Positions 1 through 8,320 of a stretch of DNA of 64,000 bases are shown one piece after another (within the stretch, counting starts at the first letter, position 1; every line of letters starts with the position of its first letter). Source of the DNA: DATJGR01 sp963787045 (lineage in GTDB: Bacteria > Pseudomonadota > Gammaproteobacteria > Pseudomonadales > Azotimanducaceae); assembly GCA_963787045.1 (NCBI GenBank), contig CAWBBR010000010.1:62001-126000 (forward strand), written 5' to 3'. A program made the position numbers and the translations under genes. The notes beneath the pieces were generated by a model. That model was not told where the DNA came from. It saw nothing but the letters and a program-made list of their open reading frames with translations, and searched no databases.

Positions 1-629
1 ATGCCGTCGAAGTCGGTCGGATAGCGCTGTGCTTCGGTGAGCCCTTGCCTGCCGCCGGTCGAGCAACCGTTCCAATAGGCGCGTCGCGGCGGGCTGCCGT
101 AAAACGCGACGCTGATCGCTTTCGCTTTCGACGCGAGTTCGTGCACGGCGCGATAACCGAAATCGACGACTTTCTCCGGATGATTCAGCGCGAAGCTCGC
201 GTCCACCGGCGAGCTTTCGTGACCGGTGTCGGTCGATGCGGCGACATAGCCGGCGGCGAGCGGCGGCGCCATGAACGGAAACCAGATCTCGCCGGAGTAG
301 CCGCCGTTGCCCACCGCGACGAGTTTGCCGTTCCAGCCCGCCACCGGCAGCCAGACTTCGAACGCGATGTTCGAATCCGCCGTGGGCGTCATGCGACCGG
401 CGACGCGACAGAACGCAGGCAGTTGCGCGTACGGCGCCGGCATCGGTATGAAGAACGGTTTTGCCGGCTTGTACGCACCGGCCGCTACCACCTCGGCCGC
501 GGTGATCCGCGTGTCTTTCAACTCGAGCGACGCGAGCGTTTCGCAGGTATCGGCCGCTGCGTGCGATGCAAGCGCAGGCAGCAGCACAACGCAAAGACCG
601 GCGGCATACCGAACTAATGCAGAACGCAT
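1..629 (-). CDS. Tannase/feruloyl esterase family protein, truncated by window edge
   Basis: About 209 N-terminal residues are present; the C-terminus lies outside the window. The ATG at 629 opens a clear signal peptide (hydrophobic core LCVVLLPALA, likely cleavage after SHAAA), so the enzyme is predicted to be exported. The motif GCSTGGRQG near residues 188-196 is the nucleophile elbow of the tannase/feruloyl esterase family (serine near 190), preceded by AVGNGGYSG, also typical. Members hydrolyse ester bonds of galloyl, feruloyl or related aromatic esters; the substrate here cannot be told. It lies 72 bp downstream of the MocR-type regulator on the same strand and could be co-transcribed with it. 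The family is well supported by the motif; the specific activity is inference. Confidence 0.85.
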   Translation of the reverse strand, partial: MRSALVRYAAGLCVVLLPALASHAAADTCETLASLELKDTRITAAEVVAAGAYKPAKPFFIPMPAPYAQLPAFCRVAGRMTPTADSNIAFEVWLPVAGWNGKLVAVGNGGYSGEIWFPFMAPPLAAGYVAASTDTGHESSPVDASFALNHPEKVVDFGYRAVHELASKAKAISVAFYGSPPRRAYWNGCSTGGRQGLTEAQRYPTDFDG

Positions 630-701
630 GTTTTCCCCCAACTGGATCCCCTTCCGGAATTCTCACACGAAACGCTTCGGTGCGACTCACGCGCGCACCA
701 A

Positions 702-2093
702 TCATGCACGCACCAGTCGCGCCAGCGTCGCGACCGCACCGGGCATCGCGTCGGGCGCTGCGGTGGCAAACGACAAACGCAGGAACACGCCGGTCGGTTC
801 CGCCGGGAACCACTGTCGTCCGGCGCTCACGATCACGCCGGCCGCGTGGGCGCGCGCCGCGACATCGACGTCGACGGCGCGATCGGGCAAACGCGTCCAC
901 AGATGCAGACCGCCGGCTGGTATCAGCGGCAACGACGCGGGACCCAGCTCGGCGCGCAACGCGCTGACGAGCGTGTCACGCCGCAAGCGCAATGCGACGC
1001 GCAACGCTTTCAGATGACGCGGCCAGGCCGGCGAAGTCACCAGTTCGAGCGCGGCCTCCTGGATCGGGCCCGCAATGAAGAAGTCGGCGATGGTGCGCGC
1101 CGACAGCAATCGCGCCAGCGCCGCGCCTTTCGCCACGATCGCACCGATTCGAAGACCGGGCGCGGCCGACTTCGTCAGCGAACGCAGGTAAACGACGTGA
1201 CCATTCGTATCGGCCGGGGCCAACGGCGGCAACGGCACGGCGTCGATCGCGAAGTCGCGGCCCCAATCGTCCTCGATCAGAAACGCCCCCGCTTTGGCGA
1301 CGACGTCGAGCACCTCTGCGCGGCGCGCGGCGCCCAGCGTGGCGCCGGACGGGTTTGCGAACGTCGGCTGTGAATAGAACACGCGCGCGCCGGTGCGCGC
1401 GAATGCCGCCGCCAACGCGTCCGGCACTACGCCCTCGGCGTCGGTGGTCACCGGCACTAACGGCAACCTCAAGGCGCGCGCCACGACGATCGCGCCGACA
1501 TACGTCGGCGACTCGACGAGCAGCGGCGCACCGGGTGAGACGAGCGCGCGCAGCACCACGCTGATTGCGGCCTGGCTTCCCGGCGACACGATGACGTCGT
1601 GCGCGCCGATGCCGCCACCGAGCTGCTGCGCGAACCACAGCCGCAGCGGCTCGAGACCTTGCGACGGCATGCGACCCCACACACCGGGACGTCGCGCGAC
1701 CCGGGTCATGACGGCGCTCAGCTGCGGCAGCGCCTGCAGATCGTCCGGCAGATAGCCGCCGCCGAGATTGACCGCGCCGGCGCTCGGCGCGGCGAGCAAC
1801 GCCCGAATCGCGTCGTCGCTCACGTCGGCCGCGCCGAGCGCGAGACTCTGCCAACCGAAGTCGCCTGCCGCGATCGGCGCGCGCCGATCAGCTACGAACG
1901 TGCCGTGACCCGGACGCGCGTCGATCAATCCCGAGGCCACCAGTTGCTGCACGGCGCGACGGACGGTGAGCGGACTCACGCCGAGTTCGGCCATCAATTC
2001 GCGCACCGACGGCAGGCGTTCGCCCGCTGCGGACGCGGCTACCCGCGTGCGCAGGTGTTGTGCTACCCGTTGACTGCTGTTATCGTCTTTCAT
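702..2093 (-). CDS. MocR/GntR-type transcriptional regulator with aminotransferase domain
   Basis: 463 residues. Residues 1-70 form a GntR winged helix-turn-helix (RELMAELGVSPLTVRRAVQQ); the remainder is a fold-type I aminotransferase-like domain with the PLP-lysine motif SLTKSAAPGLRIG (Lys about 308) and the Asp-containing IEDDWGRDF. This is the MocR/PdxR architecture, in which PLP or a PLP adduct acts as effector. I chose the ATG at 2093 because it places the helix-turn-helix at the N-terminus; the open frame continues upstream only by running antisense through the neighbouring gene. It is divergent from a PLP-dependent decarboxylase at 2193, its probable target. An inverted repeat overlaps its own start codon, suggesting autoregulation. 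Confidence 0.9.
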   Translation of the reverse strand: MKDDNSSQRVAQHLRTRVAASAAGERLPSVRELMAELGVSPLTVRRAVQQLVASGLIDARPGHGTFVADRRAPIAAGDFGWQSLALGAADVSDDAIRALLAAPSAGAVNLGGGYLPDDLQALPQLSAVMTRVARRPGVWGRMPSQGLEPLRLWFAQQLGGGIGAHDVIVSPGSQAAISVVLRALVSPGAPLLVESPTYVGAIVVARALRLPLVPVTTDAEGVVPDALAAAFARTGARVFYSQPTFANPSGATLGAARRAEVLDVVAKAGAFLIEDDWGRDFAIDAVPLPPLAPADTNGHVVYLRSLTKSAAPGLRIGAIVAKGAALARLLSARTIADFFIAGPIQEAALELVTSPAWPRHLKALRVALRLRRDTLVSALRAELGPASLPLIPAGGLHLWTRLPDRAVDVDVAARAHAAGVIVSAGRQWFPAEPTGVFLRLSFATAAPDAMPGAVATLARLVRA

Positions 2094-2109
2094 GAAAATA
2101 TACGATAAC
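2079..2109. promoter_or_regulatory. Inverted repeat, candidate MocR operator
   Basis: GTTATCGT (2079-2086) and ACGATAAC (2102-2109) are perfect 8-bp inverted arms separated by 15 bp. A second palindrome, TTTCATGAAA (2088-2097), sits between them and contains the regulator start codon. The element lies at the head of the divergent regulator/decarboxylase interval. Operator function is inferred from position and symmetry. Confidence 0.5.
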
Positions 2110-2192
2110 GCTATCCGATTCCGAGCGAAAGTGCTTTCGCACCGCAACCGCGTTCCGTTCCGCTCTTTTCCTTTCTTTTCCCGGAGTGCCCC

Positions 2193-3542
2193 ATGGACGA
2201 TCTGCTGATCGACGCCGCGCGTCGCGGCATCCGTTATCGCGCGTCGCTCGCCGAGCGAGGCGTGGCACCTACACTCGCGGCCGTCGCCGAACTCGCGCGC
2301 TTCCGCGAGCCCATGCCCGAGCGCGGCTGCTCCGCCGACGCCGTGCTCGCGTTGCTCGATCAGACCGGCTCCCCTGCAACCGTTGCCACCGCCGGCGGTC
2401 GCTACTTCGGCTTCGTCAACGGCAGTTCGCTGCCGGTCACCGTCGCGGCGAACTGGCTTGCAACTGCATGGGATCAGAACGTCGCGCTCGGCGTCATGTC
2501 GCCGGTCGCTGCTACGTTGGAAGACGTGACGCTCGGCTGGCTCGCTGACCTGTTCGAGTTGCCGAAGGGAACGACCGGCACCTTCGTCACCGGGGCGACG
2601 CTTGCGAGTTTCACCGCGCTGGCGACCGCTCGGCATGAATTGCTGAAGCGTTGCGGGTGGGACGCCGGGGCGGACGGTCTGTTCGGCGCGCCGCCGGTCA
2701 CCGTCGTCATCGGCGAGGAAGCGCACGCATCCATCGGCCGCGCGCTGGCGCTGCTCGGCCTGGGCAGAGAGCGGGTACTGCGTGTGCCAACGGATCGACA
2801 CGGCCGCATGCGCGCCGATGCATTACCGAGTCTCGGCGCCGGGCCGACGCTCGTCTGCACGCAGGCCGGCAACGTCAACACCGGCGCGTTCGATCCGTTC
2901 GACGCCGTATGCGACTGGGCGCAGCGCCACGACGCGTGGGTTCACGTCGACGGTGCATTCGGGCTGTGGGCCGCGGTCGCACCGCAATACGCCCACCTGA
3001 CGGCTGGGCTCAACCGCGCGCACTCGTGGGCTACCGACGGTCACAAATGGCTGAACGTGCCATACGACTGCGGCATCGCGCTGGTTCGCGACGCCGACGC
3101 ATTGCGCGCCGCCATGGCAATGAGCGCAGCTTATCTGCCGCCGTCGGAGCTGCGCGACCCGATGCACTTCGGACCCGATGCGTCGCAGCGCGCCCGCGCC
3201 GTGGACGTGTGGGCGGCGTTGAAATTCCTCGGTCGCACCGGCGTCGCCGATCTGGTGGCGCGCTGTTGCGCACACGCGGCGCGATTCGCGAGAGAGATTC
3301 GCGCCGCCGGACACGAAGTACTCAACGACGTCGTCCTGAACCAGGTGCTGGTCGCCTTCGGCGACGAGGCTCGCACCCTGCGTGTGATCGACGCGTTGCA
3401 GCGCGACGGCACGTGCTGGTGCGGCGTCAGCCGCTGGCAGGGTCGAACGGTGATGCGGATCAGCGTGTCGTCGTGGGCGACGTCCGACGACGATGTCGAT
3501 CGCGCACTCGCCGCGATGTTACGGTGCGCTCGAGACGTTTGA
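2193..3542 (+). CDS. PLP-dependent group II amino-acid decarboxylase family protein
   Basis: 449 residues, fold-type I. The PLP lysine is in ATDGHKWLNVPYDCG (Lys about 285), the signature of aromatic-amino-acid/glutamate decarboxylases, preceded by the cofactor-binding HVDGAFG. The N-terminal YFGFVNGSSLPVTVAANWL is also typical of the family. It probably decarboxylates (or less likely deaminates) an aromatic or acidic amino acid; substrate unknown. The ATG at 2193 follows a purine-poor but acceptable leader (CCGGAGTGCCCC). It is divergently transcribed from the MocR-type regulator, a common arrangement for amino-acid or PLP-linked catabolism, so control by that regulator is likely. Confidence 0.88.
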   Translation: MDDLLIDAARRGIRYRASLAERGVAPTLAAVAELARFREPMPERGCSADAVLALLDQTGSPATVATAGGRYFGFVNGSSLPVTVAANWLATAWDQNVALGVMSPVAATLEDVTLGWLADLFELPKGTTGTFVTGATLASFTALATARHELLKRCGWDAGADGLFGAPPVTVVIGEEAHASIGRALALLGLGRERVLRVPTDRHGRMRADALPSLGAGPTLVCTQAGNVNTGAFDPFDAVCDWAQRHDAWVHVDGAFGLWAAVAPQYAHLTAGLNRAHSWATDGHKWLNVPYDCGIALVRDADALRAAMAMSAAYLPPSELRDPMHFGPDASQRARAVDVWAALKFLGRTGVADLVARCCAHAARFAREIRAAGHEVLNDVVLNQVLVAFGDEARTLRVIDALQRDGTCWCGVSRWQGRTVMRISVSSWATSDDDVDRALAAMLRCARDV

Positions 3543-3556
3543 CCGCAGGATTCCAC

Positions 3557-3809
3557 ATGGCAACCGTCGAATACCGCCGCGGCGAATATCGGATCAGCAC
3601 CGACGCGGCACGACGTATTCGTCGTCGAGGCCCATCGCAACCGCGGCCTCAGCAAGTGGCTGCTTGAATACGTGATCGCGCATCCGGATCTGCAGGGCGT
3701 CGGACGCATCGTTCTGGAGACGCGCGACGCGCACGAGCTGTACCGGAAATACGGCGACTTCGAGGCGCTGCCGAATCCGGAAATGTGGATGGCCCGCAAG
3801 CGGCGGTGA
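3557..3809 (+). pseudogene. GNAT acetyltransferase remnant with internal deletion and frameshift
   Basis: The ATG at 3557 opens MATVEYRRGEYRISTD, the usual N-terminus of a small GNAT family. After about 18 residues the frame changes and reads directly into the acetyl-CoA-binding half, HDVFVVEAHRNRGLSKWLLE, followed by the family C-terminus ending at 3809. Intact relatives carry roughly 60-70 residues between these two parts, so both an internal deletion and a frame change have occurred. It follows the decarboxylase by 14 bp. Unlike the single-base breaks elsewhere in this window, the missing segment suggests real gene decay. Confidence 0.7.
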
Positions 3810-3924
3810 ATGCGCGCCGCATCAGGACGTGTTCTGATGCGCCCCAACGAATCCTCTGGGGCGAGACGATGCAGCGCGCGGCGCACGCGACCGGTCTGTC
3901 TTTCGGTCCTTCCTGTCGGCCCTG

Positions 3925-5382
3925 GTGGTGTTCGCGGCGCTCGCTGCATCGGCGCCGGCCATCGCCGAGCCGGACTTCGCCGCGATCGGCGAGTACATCG
4001 AGGCGCAGCGCGTCGCGGAACACATCCCGGGAATGGCGGTTGCGGTGGTCGGCGGCGACGGCACGGTGTACGTGTCCGGATTCGGCCAGGCCGATGAAGC
4101 GGGTCGCGCGGTGGCCAGCAACACGCCGTTCATTCTCGGTTCTACGAGCAAATCCTTCACCGCACTAGCCGTGATGCAACTCGTGGAGACGGGACGGGTC
4201 GATCTCGACGCGCCGGTACAACGCTATTTGCCGTGGTTCCGCGTCGCCGACGAGACGGCGTCGGCGGCAATCACGGTTCGCCAGCTGCTGAATCAGACCA
4301 GCGGTCTTTCCACCGCTGCCGGGCGCGCGACGCTAACGGAATTCTCGAGCGGCGACGACGCGCTCGAGAATCGGGTCAGAAGCCTGCGCGACGTCGAGCT
4401 GACGGCGCCGGTCGGCGCGATGTACCAGTACAGCAACTGCAACTATCAGACGCTCGGTTTGATCATTCAGCAGGTGTCGGGCCAGAGCTACGAGGCGTAC
4501 ATGGCCGAACACGTATTCGCGCCGCTGGCGATGAATCACACGTACACCTCGAAAGAGGCCGCACTTCAAGCCGGGCTCGCGGCCGGGCACCGCACGTGGT
4601 TCGGTCGTCCGCAGCCGTTCGACGAGCCCTTGCCGCGCGGCAGCGTGCCGCAGGGTTTCATCATCTCGACGGCGCAGGATCTGGCCCACTACCTCGGTGC
4701 ACAGCTGAACGGCGGCCGTTACGGCAATGCGACGGTCTTGTCGAGCGCAGGGATGGCGGAACTGCACCACGGCACCGCGCGCATCGGCGACAGCGACGTC
4801 TATTACGCAATGGGCTGGAATTCCGGCGTCGTGGACGGCCAGAAGGCGGTTTGGCACGAAGGGGACACGTTCGGGTTCCAGTCCTTTCTGCTCGTGCTAA
4901 CGGACGCACACTGGGGCGTGGCGCTCATGTCGAACAAGAGCGACATTCCGGCGAACAGCAGGTTCGAGGAAATCGCGTTCGGCGTGGCGCGCCTCGTAGT
5001 GGGCAGCGCTCCGAAAACCGAACACGTTCACGACGCGATGCTCGTGTATGCCGCGTTTGTCGGCATCGTCGTTCTGCAGTTTTTCGGCATGGCGCGCTCG
5101 ATCGTGTTGTTGCGTCGATGGCGCCGCGAGCCGGCGACGCGGCCACGCAGCGTGGCGGCCAACTTATCGCGCGTCGCGCTGCCGTCGACGCTGAACCTGT
5201 TGTGGGCAGCGGTCGTTTTCGTTGCGTTGCCGGCCACGTTCGCGTCGATCGGTACAGTGACGTGGATCGCTCCCGACATCGGTTATCTGCTGCTCGTGAG
5301 CGGCGCCGTCGCGCTGGTGTGGGGCGCAGCCCGGCTGCTGTTGATTCGTCGACTGCCTTCGGCTCCTAGACCTCGACGCTGA
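3925..5382 (+). CDS. Serine hydrolase, class C beta-lactamase/penicillin-binding-protein fold, with C-terminal membrane helices
   Basis: 485 residues from the GTG at 3925. The catalytic signatures are STSK (Ser73, Lys76), YSN (Tyr169) and the HEG triad (His311). Three hydrophobic segments follow residue 370, so the catalytic domain is anchored by a C-terminal membrane region. Such proteins are usually peptidases or esterases rather than resistance enzymes. The N-terminus is odd: the hydrophobic export signal (SFLSALVVFAALAASAPAIA) begins upstream of 3925, where this frame has no ATG, GTG or TTG. A well-placed ATG at 3869 with a GGGGCGAG leader is in another frame. A one-base indel between 3871 and 3925 would join them. 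The end overlaps the convergent gene at 5366. Confidence 0.85.
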   Translation: MVFAALAASAPAIAEPDFAAIGEYIEAQRVAEHIPGMAVAVVGGDGTVYVSGFGQADEAGRAVASNTPFILGSTSKSFTALAVMQLVETGRVDLDAPVQRYLPWFRVADETASAAITVRQLLNQTSGLSTAAGRATLTEFSSGDDALENRVRSLRDVELTAPVGAMYQYSNCNYQTLGLIIQQVSGQSYEAYMAEHVFAPLAMNHTYTSKEAALQAGLAAGHRTWFGRPQPFDEPLPRGSVPQGFIISTAQDLAHYLGAQLNGGRYGNATVLSSAGMAELHHGTARIGDSDVYYAMGWNSGVVDGQKAVWHEGDTFGFQSFLLVLTDAHWGVALMSNKSDIPANSRFEEIAFGVARLVVGSAPKTEHVHDAMLVYAAFVGIVVLQFFGMARSIVLLRRWRREPATRPRSVAANLSRVALPSTLNLLWAAVVFVALPATFASIGTVTWIAPDIGYLLLVSGAVALVWGAARLLLIRRLPSAPRPRR

Positions 5383-5668
5383 TACTCAATAGCCACAGCG
5401 CGGCGGCGCTGACACACAATGCCGTCACGTTGATCGCCGAGGCGCCGGCCAGATGCGTCCACGGCGCGGCCGCGGCGAGCGCCTGAATCGCCTGCCACAA
5501 CGCGGGTACCGCTACAGCCGCACCGACCGCCGCCGCGCTACCCAGCACCACGCGTCTGCGGCTGCGCAGACGATCGACGCGCTGCATGACATCGCGCGTG
5601 AAGCCGTTGTCGGAAACGTCGCTCTGCGCCTCGCGGAACAACTGCCGTAGCGCGTCTTCGTCAGACAT
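5366..5668 (-). CDS. Small membrane protein coupled to ECF sigma factor (putative anti-sigma)
   Basis: 100 residues: an acidic cytoplasmic start (SDEDALRQLFREAQ), a basic stretch (RLRSRRR), then two hydrophobic segments (residues about 41-70 and 77-98). Its ATG overlaps the end of the sigma-factor gene by 8 bp (ATGTCTGA), indicating translational coupling. Position and topology suggest an anti-sigma factor or sigma-associated membrane protein, but I see no zinc-binding anti-sigma (HxxxCxxC) motif and cannot assign a family. The 3' end overlaps the convergent serine hydrolase by 17 bp. Confidence 0.75.
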   Translation of the reverse strand: MSDEDALRQLFREAQSDVSDNGFTRDVMQRVDRLRSRRRVVLGSAAAVGAAVAVPALWQAIQALAAAAPWTHLAGASAINVTALCVSAAALWLLSISVEV

Positions 5669-6197
5669 GTTGGCTCACCGTTGGATTCATGCGCTCGAGG
5701 ATTCTCGCTTTCGCGCGGTTGAGTTTCGACTTCACGGTACCGATCGGCAATCCGGTCACGACCGAAATTTCGCTGTGCGAATAGCCGTACGCATAGCTCA
5801 GCAGCATCGCGGCTCTCTCCTCTTCCTCCAGCCATGCGAGCAGCTTCGGCAGATCGTGCACCTCTACTGGCGCCTCTGCATCGCTGTCCTGCTCCTCCAG
5901 TCGGAGCGCTGAGACGACCTTTTGCTGTTGCATCCGTCGCCGCTGCATCTGCCGCATCTCGTTGTAGGCGATCGCGATCAGCCAGGTCGAGAACTTCGAA
6001 TCGCCGCGGAAGTGCGCCAGCCGCCGATACGCCTTGAGAAACGTCTCCTGTGCAACGTCGTCCGCGTCCGCGGTGAGGTGGTGCAGAAAGCCGCGCACCA
6101 CCGACTGATGTCGGAGCACGAGCTGTTCGAACGCCCGCGCGTCGTCGGCCGCGACGACGCGCGCGATCAGTTCGGTGTCAGACAGCGGCGCTGTCAC
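5661..6197 (-). CDS. ECF (sigma-70 family) RNA polymerase sigma factor
   Basis: 178 residues. Region 2 includes FLHHLTADADDVAQETFLKA and FSTWLIAIAYNEMR; region 4 contains SYAYGYSHSEISVVTGLPIG followed by TVKSKLNRAKARIL. These are standard for extracytoplasmic-function sigma factors directing stress or cell-envelope regulons. I chose the GTG at 6197 (TAPLSDTELIARVV follows), which matches the family N-terminus; a TTG at 6233 would add 12 residues and increase overlap with the upstream gene. The neighbours at 5366 and 6178 encode small membrane proteins that overlap it on both sides, so the three probably form one unit. Its targets are not visible. Confidence 0.9.
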   Translation of the reverse strand: MTAPLSDTELIARVVAADDARAFEQLVLRHQSVVRGFLHHLTADADDVAQETFLKAYRRLAHFRGDSKFSTWLIAIAYNEMRQMQRRRMQQQKVVSALRLEEQDSDAEAPVEVHDLPKLLAWLEEEERAAMLLSYAYGYSHSEISVVTGLPIGTVKSKLNRAKARILERMNPTVSQHV

Positions 6198-6552
6198 CCT
6201 TTCCCGAGAACCGATGTAAGCCGAGGTATGCAACGCCCAGCAGGAACGGAAACGCCGCGATTCCGGTCAACGGTCCGACCGCGTCGTCCTCGCCTACCGC
6301 AAAGGCAAATGCGCCGATGCCGATTGCGATCGCAATCGAGATCACGCCGCGTCGCAGGTCCCCGTCGCCAGGGTCGTGACCGACGAGTTGCGCGACCAGT
6401 TCGGGCGTAAGCGGCTGGCCGCGATCGATGGCACCGCGAATGGTCTCCTGCGCGGCGAGGCGATCGAGATGGCGATAGCGCAATCGCAGGCAGAAGAATC
6501 CGGCAATCGCCAGCAGGAACACGATCGGAACGAGGAAGCTGAAGTCATCCAC
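6178..6552 (-). CDS. Small integral membrane protein upstream of sigma factor
   Basis: 124 residues with an N-terminal transmembrane helix (FLVPIVFLLAIAGFFCL), a charged middle segment (residues about 24-68, including QETIRGAIDRGQPLTPELVA) and two further helices (residues about 70-86 and 93-111). This resembles DUF6249-type membrane proteins that accompany ECF sigma factors. Its stop codon overlaps the beginning of the sigma gene by about 20 bp, consistent with translational coupling. The function is unknown; a role in sensing or restraining the sigma factor is only inferred. Confidence 0.75.
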   Translation of the reverse strand: MDDFSFLVPIVFLLAIAGFFCLRLRYRHLDRLAAQETIRGAIDRGQPLTPELVAQLVGHDPGDGDLRRGVISIAIAIGIGAFAFAVGEDDAVGPLTGIAAFPFLLGVAYLGLHRFSGKGDSAAV

Positions 6553-6620
6553 TCAAGCGGTCTCCGCACGTATACGGCGAATGAGATGCCGCACAGGCCC
6601 GTTTGGATGCAGTCACGGTG

Positions 6621-6643
6621 AAAAAAAGCGGCGCTTACCGCCG
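6621..6643 (-). terminator. Rho-independent terminator of the GNAT gene
   Basis: On the minus strand the stem CGGCG and its complement CGCCG enclose a GTAAG loop, followed by C and a run of seven T residues (plus-strand A-run 6621-6627). The loop contains the TAA stop of the acetyltransferase gene, so termination overlaps the coding end. Confidence 0.7.
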
Positions 6644-7078
6644 GTATTGCACGAACGGCGTCTTCGTCGCCATCTGATCGTAAAGCCCGCGCGCGCGATA
6701 GTTGAACTCCTGCGTCATCCAGTACGTTCGGGAACAGCCGCGCGCGTCGGCTTCGCGGTACACCGCCTCGATCAGGGCACGCCCGATTCCGCCGGCGCGT
6801 AGCGTCGGCTCGACGAACAGATCCTCGAGGTAGCAATAGTGCGTCTTCGACCAGGTCGAGCTATGGAACAGGATGTGTGCGATGCCGACCGGACGATCAG
6901 CGTCGTTCACCGCGACCAGACCGATGTGAAAATCAGGCTCCCCGGCGATCATCCGCTGCCACGTCGCCTCGATGATGTCGTCGGCAACTGTCGCTTTGTA
7001 AAACGCGATGTACCCTTTGAACAGCGGCAACCAATCGGCTTTGTCGCGCGCCGCGAGCGCCCGGATGCGTGTCTTCAT
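6635..7078 (-). CDS. GNAT family N-acetyltransferase
   Basis: 147 residues. The acetyl-CoA pyrophosphate-binding motif A is visible as LRAGGIGRALIEAVYREA, preceded by the beta-strand YLEDLFVEP, and the C-terminal strand reads YDQMATKTPFVQYRR. The family transfers acetyl groups to amines of small molecules or proteins; the substrate is not predictable. The preceding HAD/phosphoesterase pair is on the same strand, about 30 bp upstream, and a terminator hairpin overlaps its stop codon, so this is probably the last gene of that unit. Confidence 0.85.
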   Translation of the reverse strand: MKTRIRALAARDKADWLPLFKGYIAFYKATVADDIIEATWQRMIAGEPDFHIGLVAVNDADRPVGIAHILFHSSTWSKTHYCYLEDLFVEPTLRAGGIGRALIEAVYREADARGCSRTYWMTQEFNYRARGLYDQMATKTPFVQYRR

Positions 7079-7109
7079 GTCGTCCTCGTCAGGTTCGCTG
7101 CGAGAGCGA

Positions 7110-7730
7110 TTATGGCGACGCGAGCAAGTTGCGGTCGAGCAGCGTTGCGCGCAATTCGACGGTGCCTGCGCAACGCTCCGCCTGCATGCCGAACGTGCGG
7201 GCCGCGTCCACGTTGATCTGATTGTCGTCGACGAACAGGATTTCGCGCGGCGCGAAGCCGACTACCTTCGCGACGTGCTCGAAGGCATCGTGATCGGGTT
7301 TGATGCGATCGATCAGGTGCGACGCGAACGGATGATCGAAATGTCTCTCGAAATCCATCTCGCGCATGATCCGCGGCCAATGCAGCGCGTTGCTGTTGCT
7401 CAGCGTCGCACGCACGATGCCGGGCCGTACCTGCCGCAACAGTTCGTGCGCGCCGGGCAGCGGCGCATTCGCCCATCCGGCAAAACCCCGCAGGAATTCC
7501 TCGGTGCCCACGGTCAACTCGAATTCCGCGACCAGCCGCGCGCCAAACGTCTGTTCGTCGATGCGGCCGCGCTCGAAGTCGCGCACTGCGGCCGAGTGCA
7601 ACCACGCGCGCCACAGCCCTTCGACATCGGTGGCATTGCGCATCCACCGCAACATCGGCGCGACGCCGCCGATCTCGACGAGCACGCCGCCGACATCGAA
7701 AACGACGCATCGAATGGGCGCACTATCCAA
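7110..7730 (-). CDS. HAD superfamily hydrolase (subfamily IA)
   Basis: 206 residues with all four HAD motifs: DVGGVL (nucleophile Asp, residues about 12-17), the Ser of ATLSNSNA, the Lys of RIKPD, and DDNQINVDAA (metal-binding Asp pair). The helical cap between motifs I and II is typical of haloacid dehalogenase-like phosphatases such as YihX. It probably dephosphorylates a small phosphorylated metabolite. The start is a TTG at 7730, 3 bp after the phosphoesterase stop, so the two genes look translationally linked. Confidence 0.85.
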   Translation of the reverse strand: MDSAPIRCVVFDVGGVLVEIGGVAPMLRWMRNATDVEGLWRAWLHSAAVRDFERGRIDEQTFGARLVAEFELTVGTEEFLRGFAGWANAPLPGAHELLRQVRPGIVRATLSNSNALHWPRIMREMDFERHFDHPFASHLIDRIKPDHDAFEHVAKVVGFAPREILFVDDNQINVDAARTFGMQAERCAGTVELRATLLDRNLLASP

Positions 7731-7733
7731 ACG

Positions 7734-8310
7734 TCACAACCACTTGCGGCCCCACTCGAACGGCGCGATGCCGTCTGCAGTGAGCTGCCAGACCTGCGCG
7801 TCCGCATGACCCGCATTGAGATCGAGAAAGCCGATGGTGCCGAGTTGCGTATCGTAGTTGTGCGGATACGTGGCCGATCCCGGGTTCACGCACAGAATGC
7901 CGTGTAGTCGAGTAATGCGTTCGACGTGCGTATCGCCGGACACGATCACGTCGGGACGCTCGTCCGGAAAGAACCGCTGCAGCCATTTCGCCAGCGTGAA
8001 GTTCGGCGGCCGTTCCGGCACCGGCACATAGTGCGTCAGCCCCACCTTCACGCCTTCGAACTCGAGCAACCACGCGTATTTCACGCGCGGGTCTTCCGGC
8101 TGAACAGGGCGACCGCCGGATCCGTCTTCGCCGTTGCCGCGCGCCGAGTACACCGGGCGCCACGCGCTGCAATTCGTCGAGCACCGAAAATTCGTGCACG
8201 TCGCCGGCGTGGAAGATGCAGTCGACGCCTTTGAACGCCTCGAGCACCTGGGGCCACAAACGCGCGCACGCTTCAGGGATGTGCGTGTCCGAGATCAGAC
8301 CGATACGCAA
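7734..8310 (-). CDS. Metallophosphoesterase, YfcE/MJ0936-like, frameshifted
   Basis: The ATG at 8310 begins MRIGLISDTHIPEA, containing the metal-binding DxH, followed by IFHAGDVHE (GDxH). After RVAP the frame breaks near 8148; the remainder continues in another frame from VYSARGNGEDG (the GNxD-like motif) through VSGDTHVE and VNPGSATYPH to the stop at 7734. Removing one G from CCCGGTGT restores a complete calcineurin-like phosphoesterase of about 192 residues with every expected motif. It would hydrolyse phosphodiesters or phosphomonoesters using a dinuclear metal centre. Because all motifs survive, a one-base consensus error is more likely than inactivation. Confidence 0.8.
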
Positions 8311-8320
8311 CGAAAACTCC

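Noticed and set aside
3925..5382. Class C beta-lactamase
   Set aside because: It has the SxxK and YSN motifs of the fold, but the long C-terminal membrane region and HEG triad fit membrane-anchored serine hydrolases rather than AmpC.
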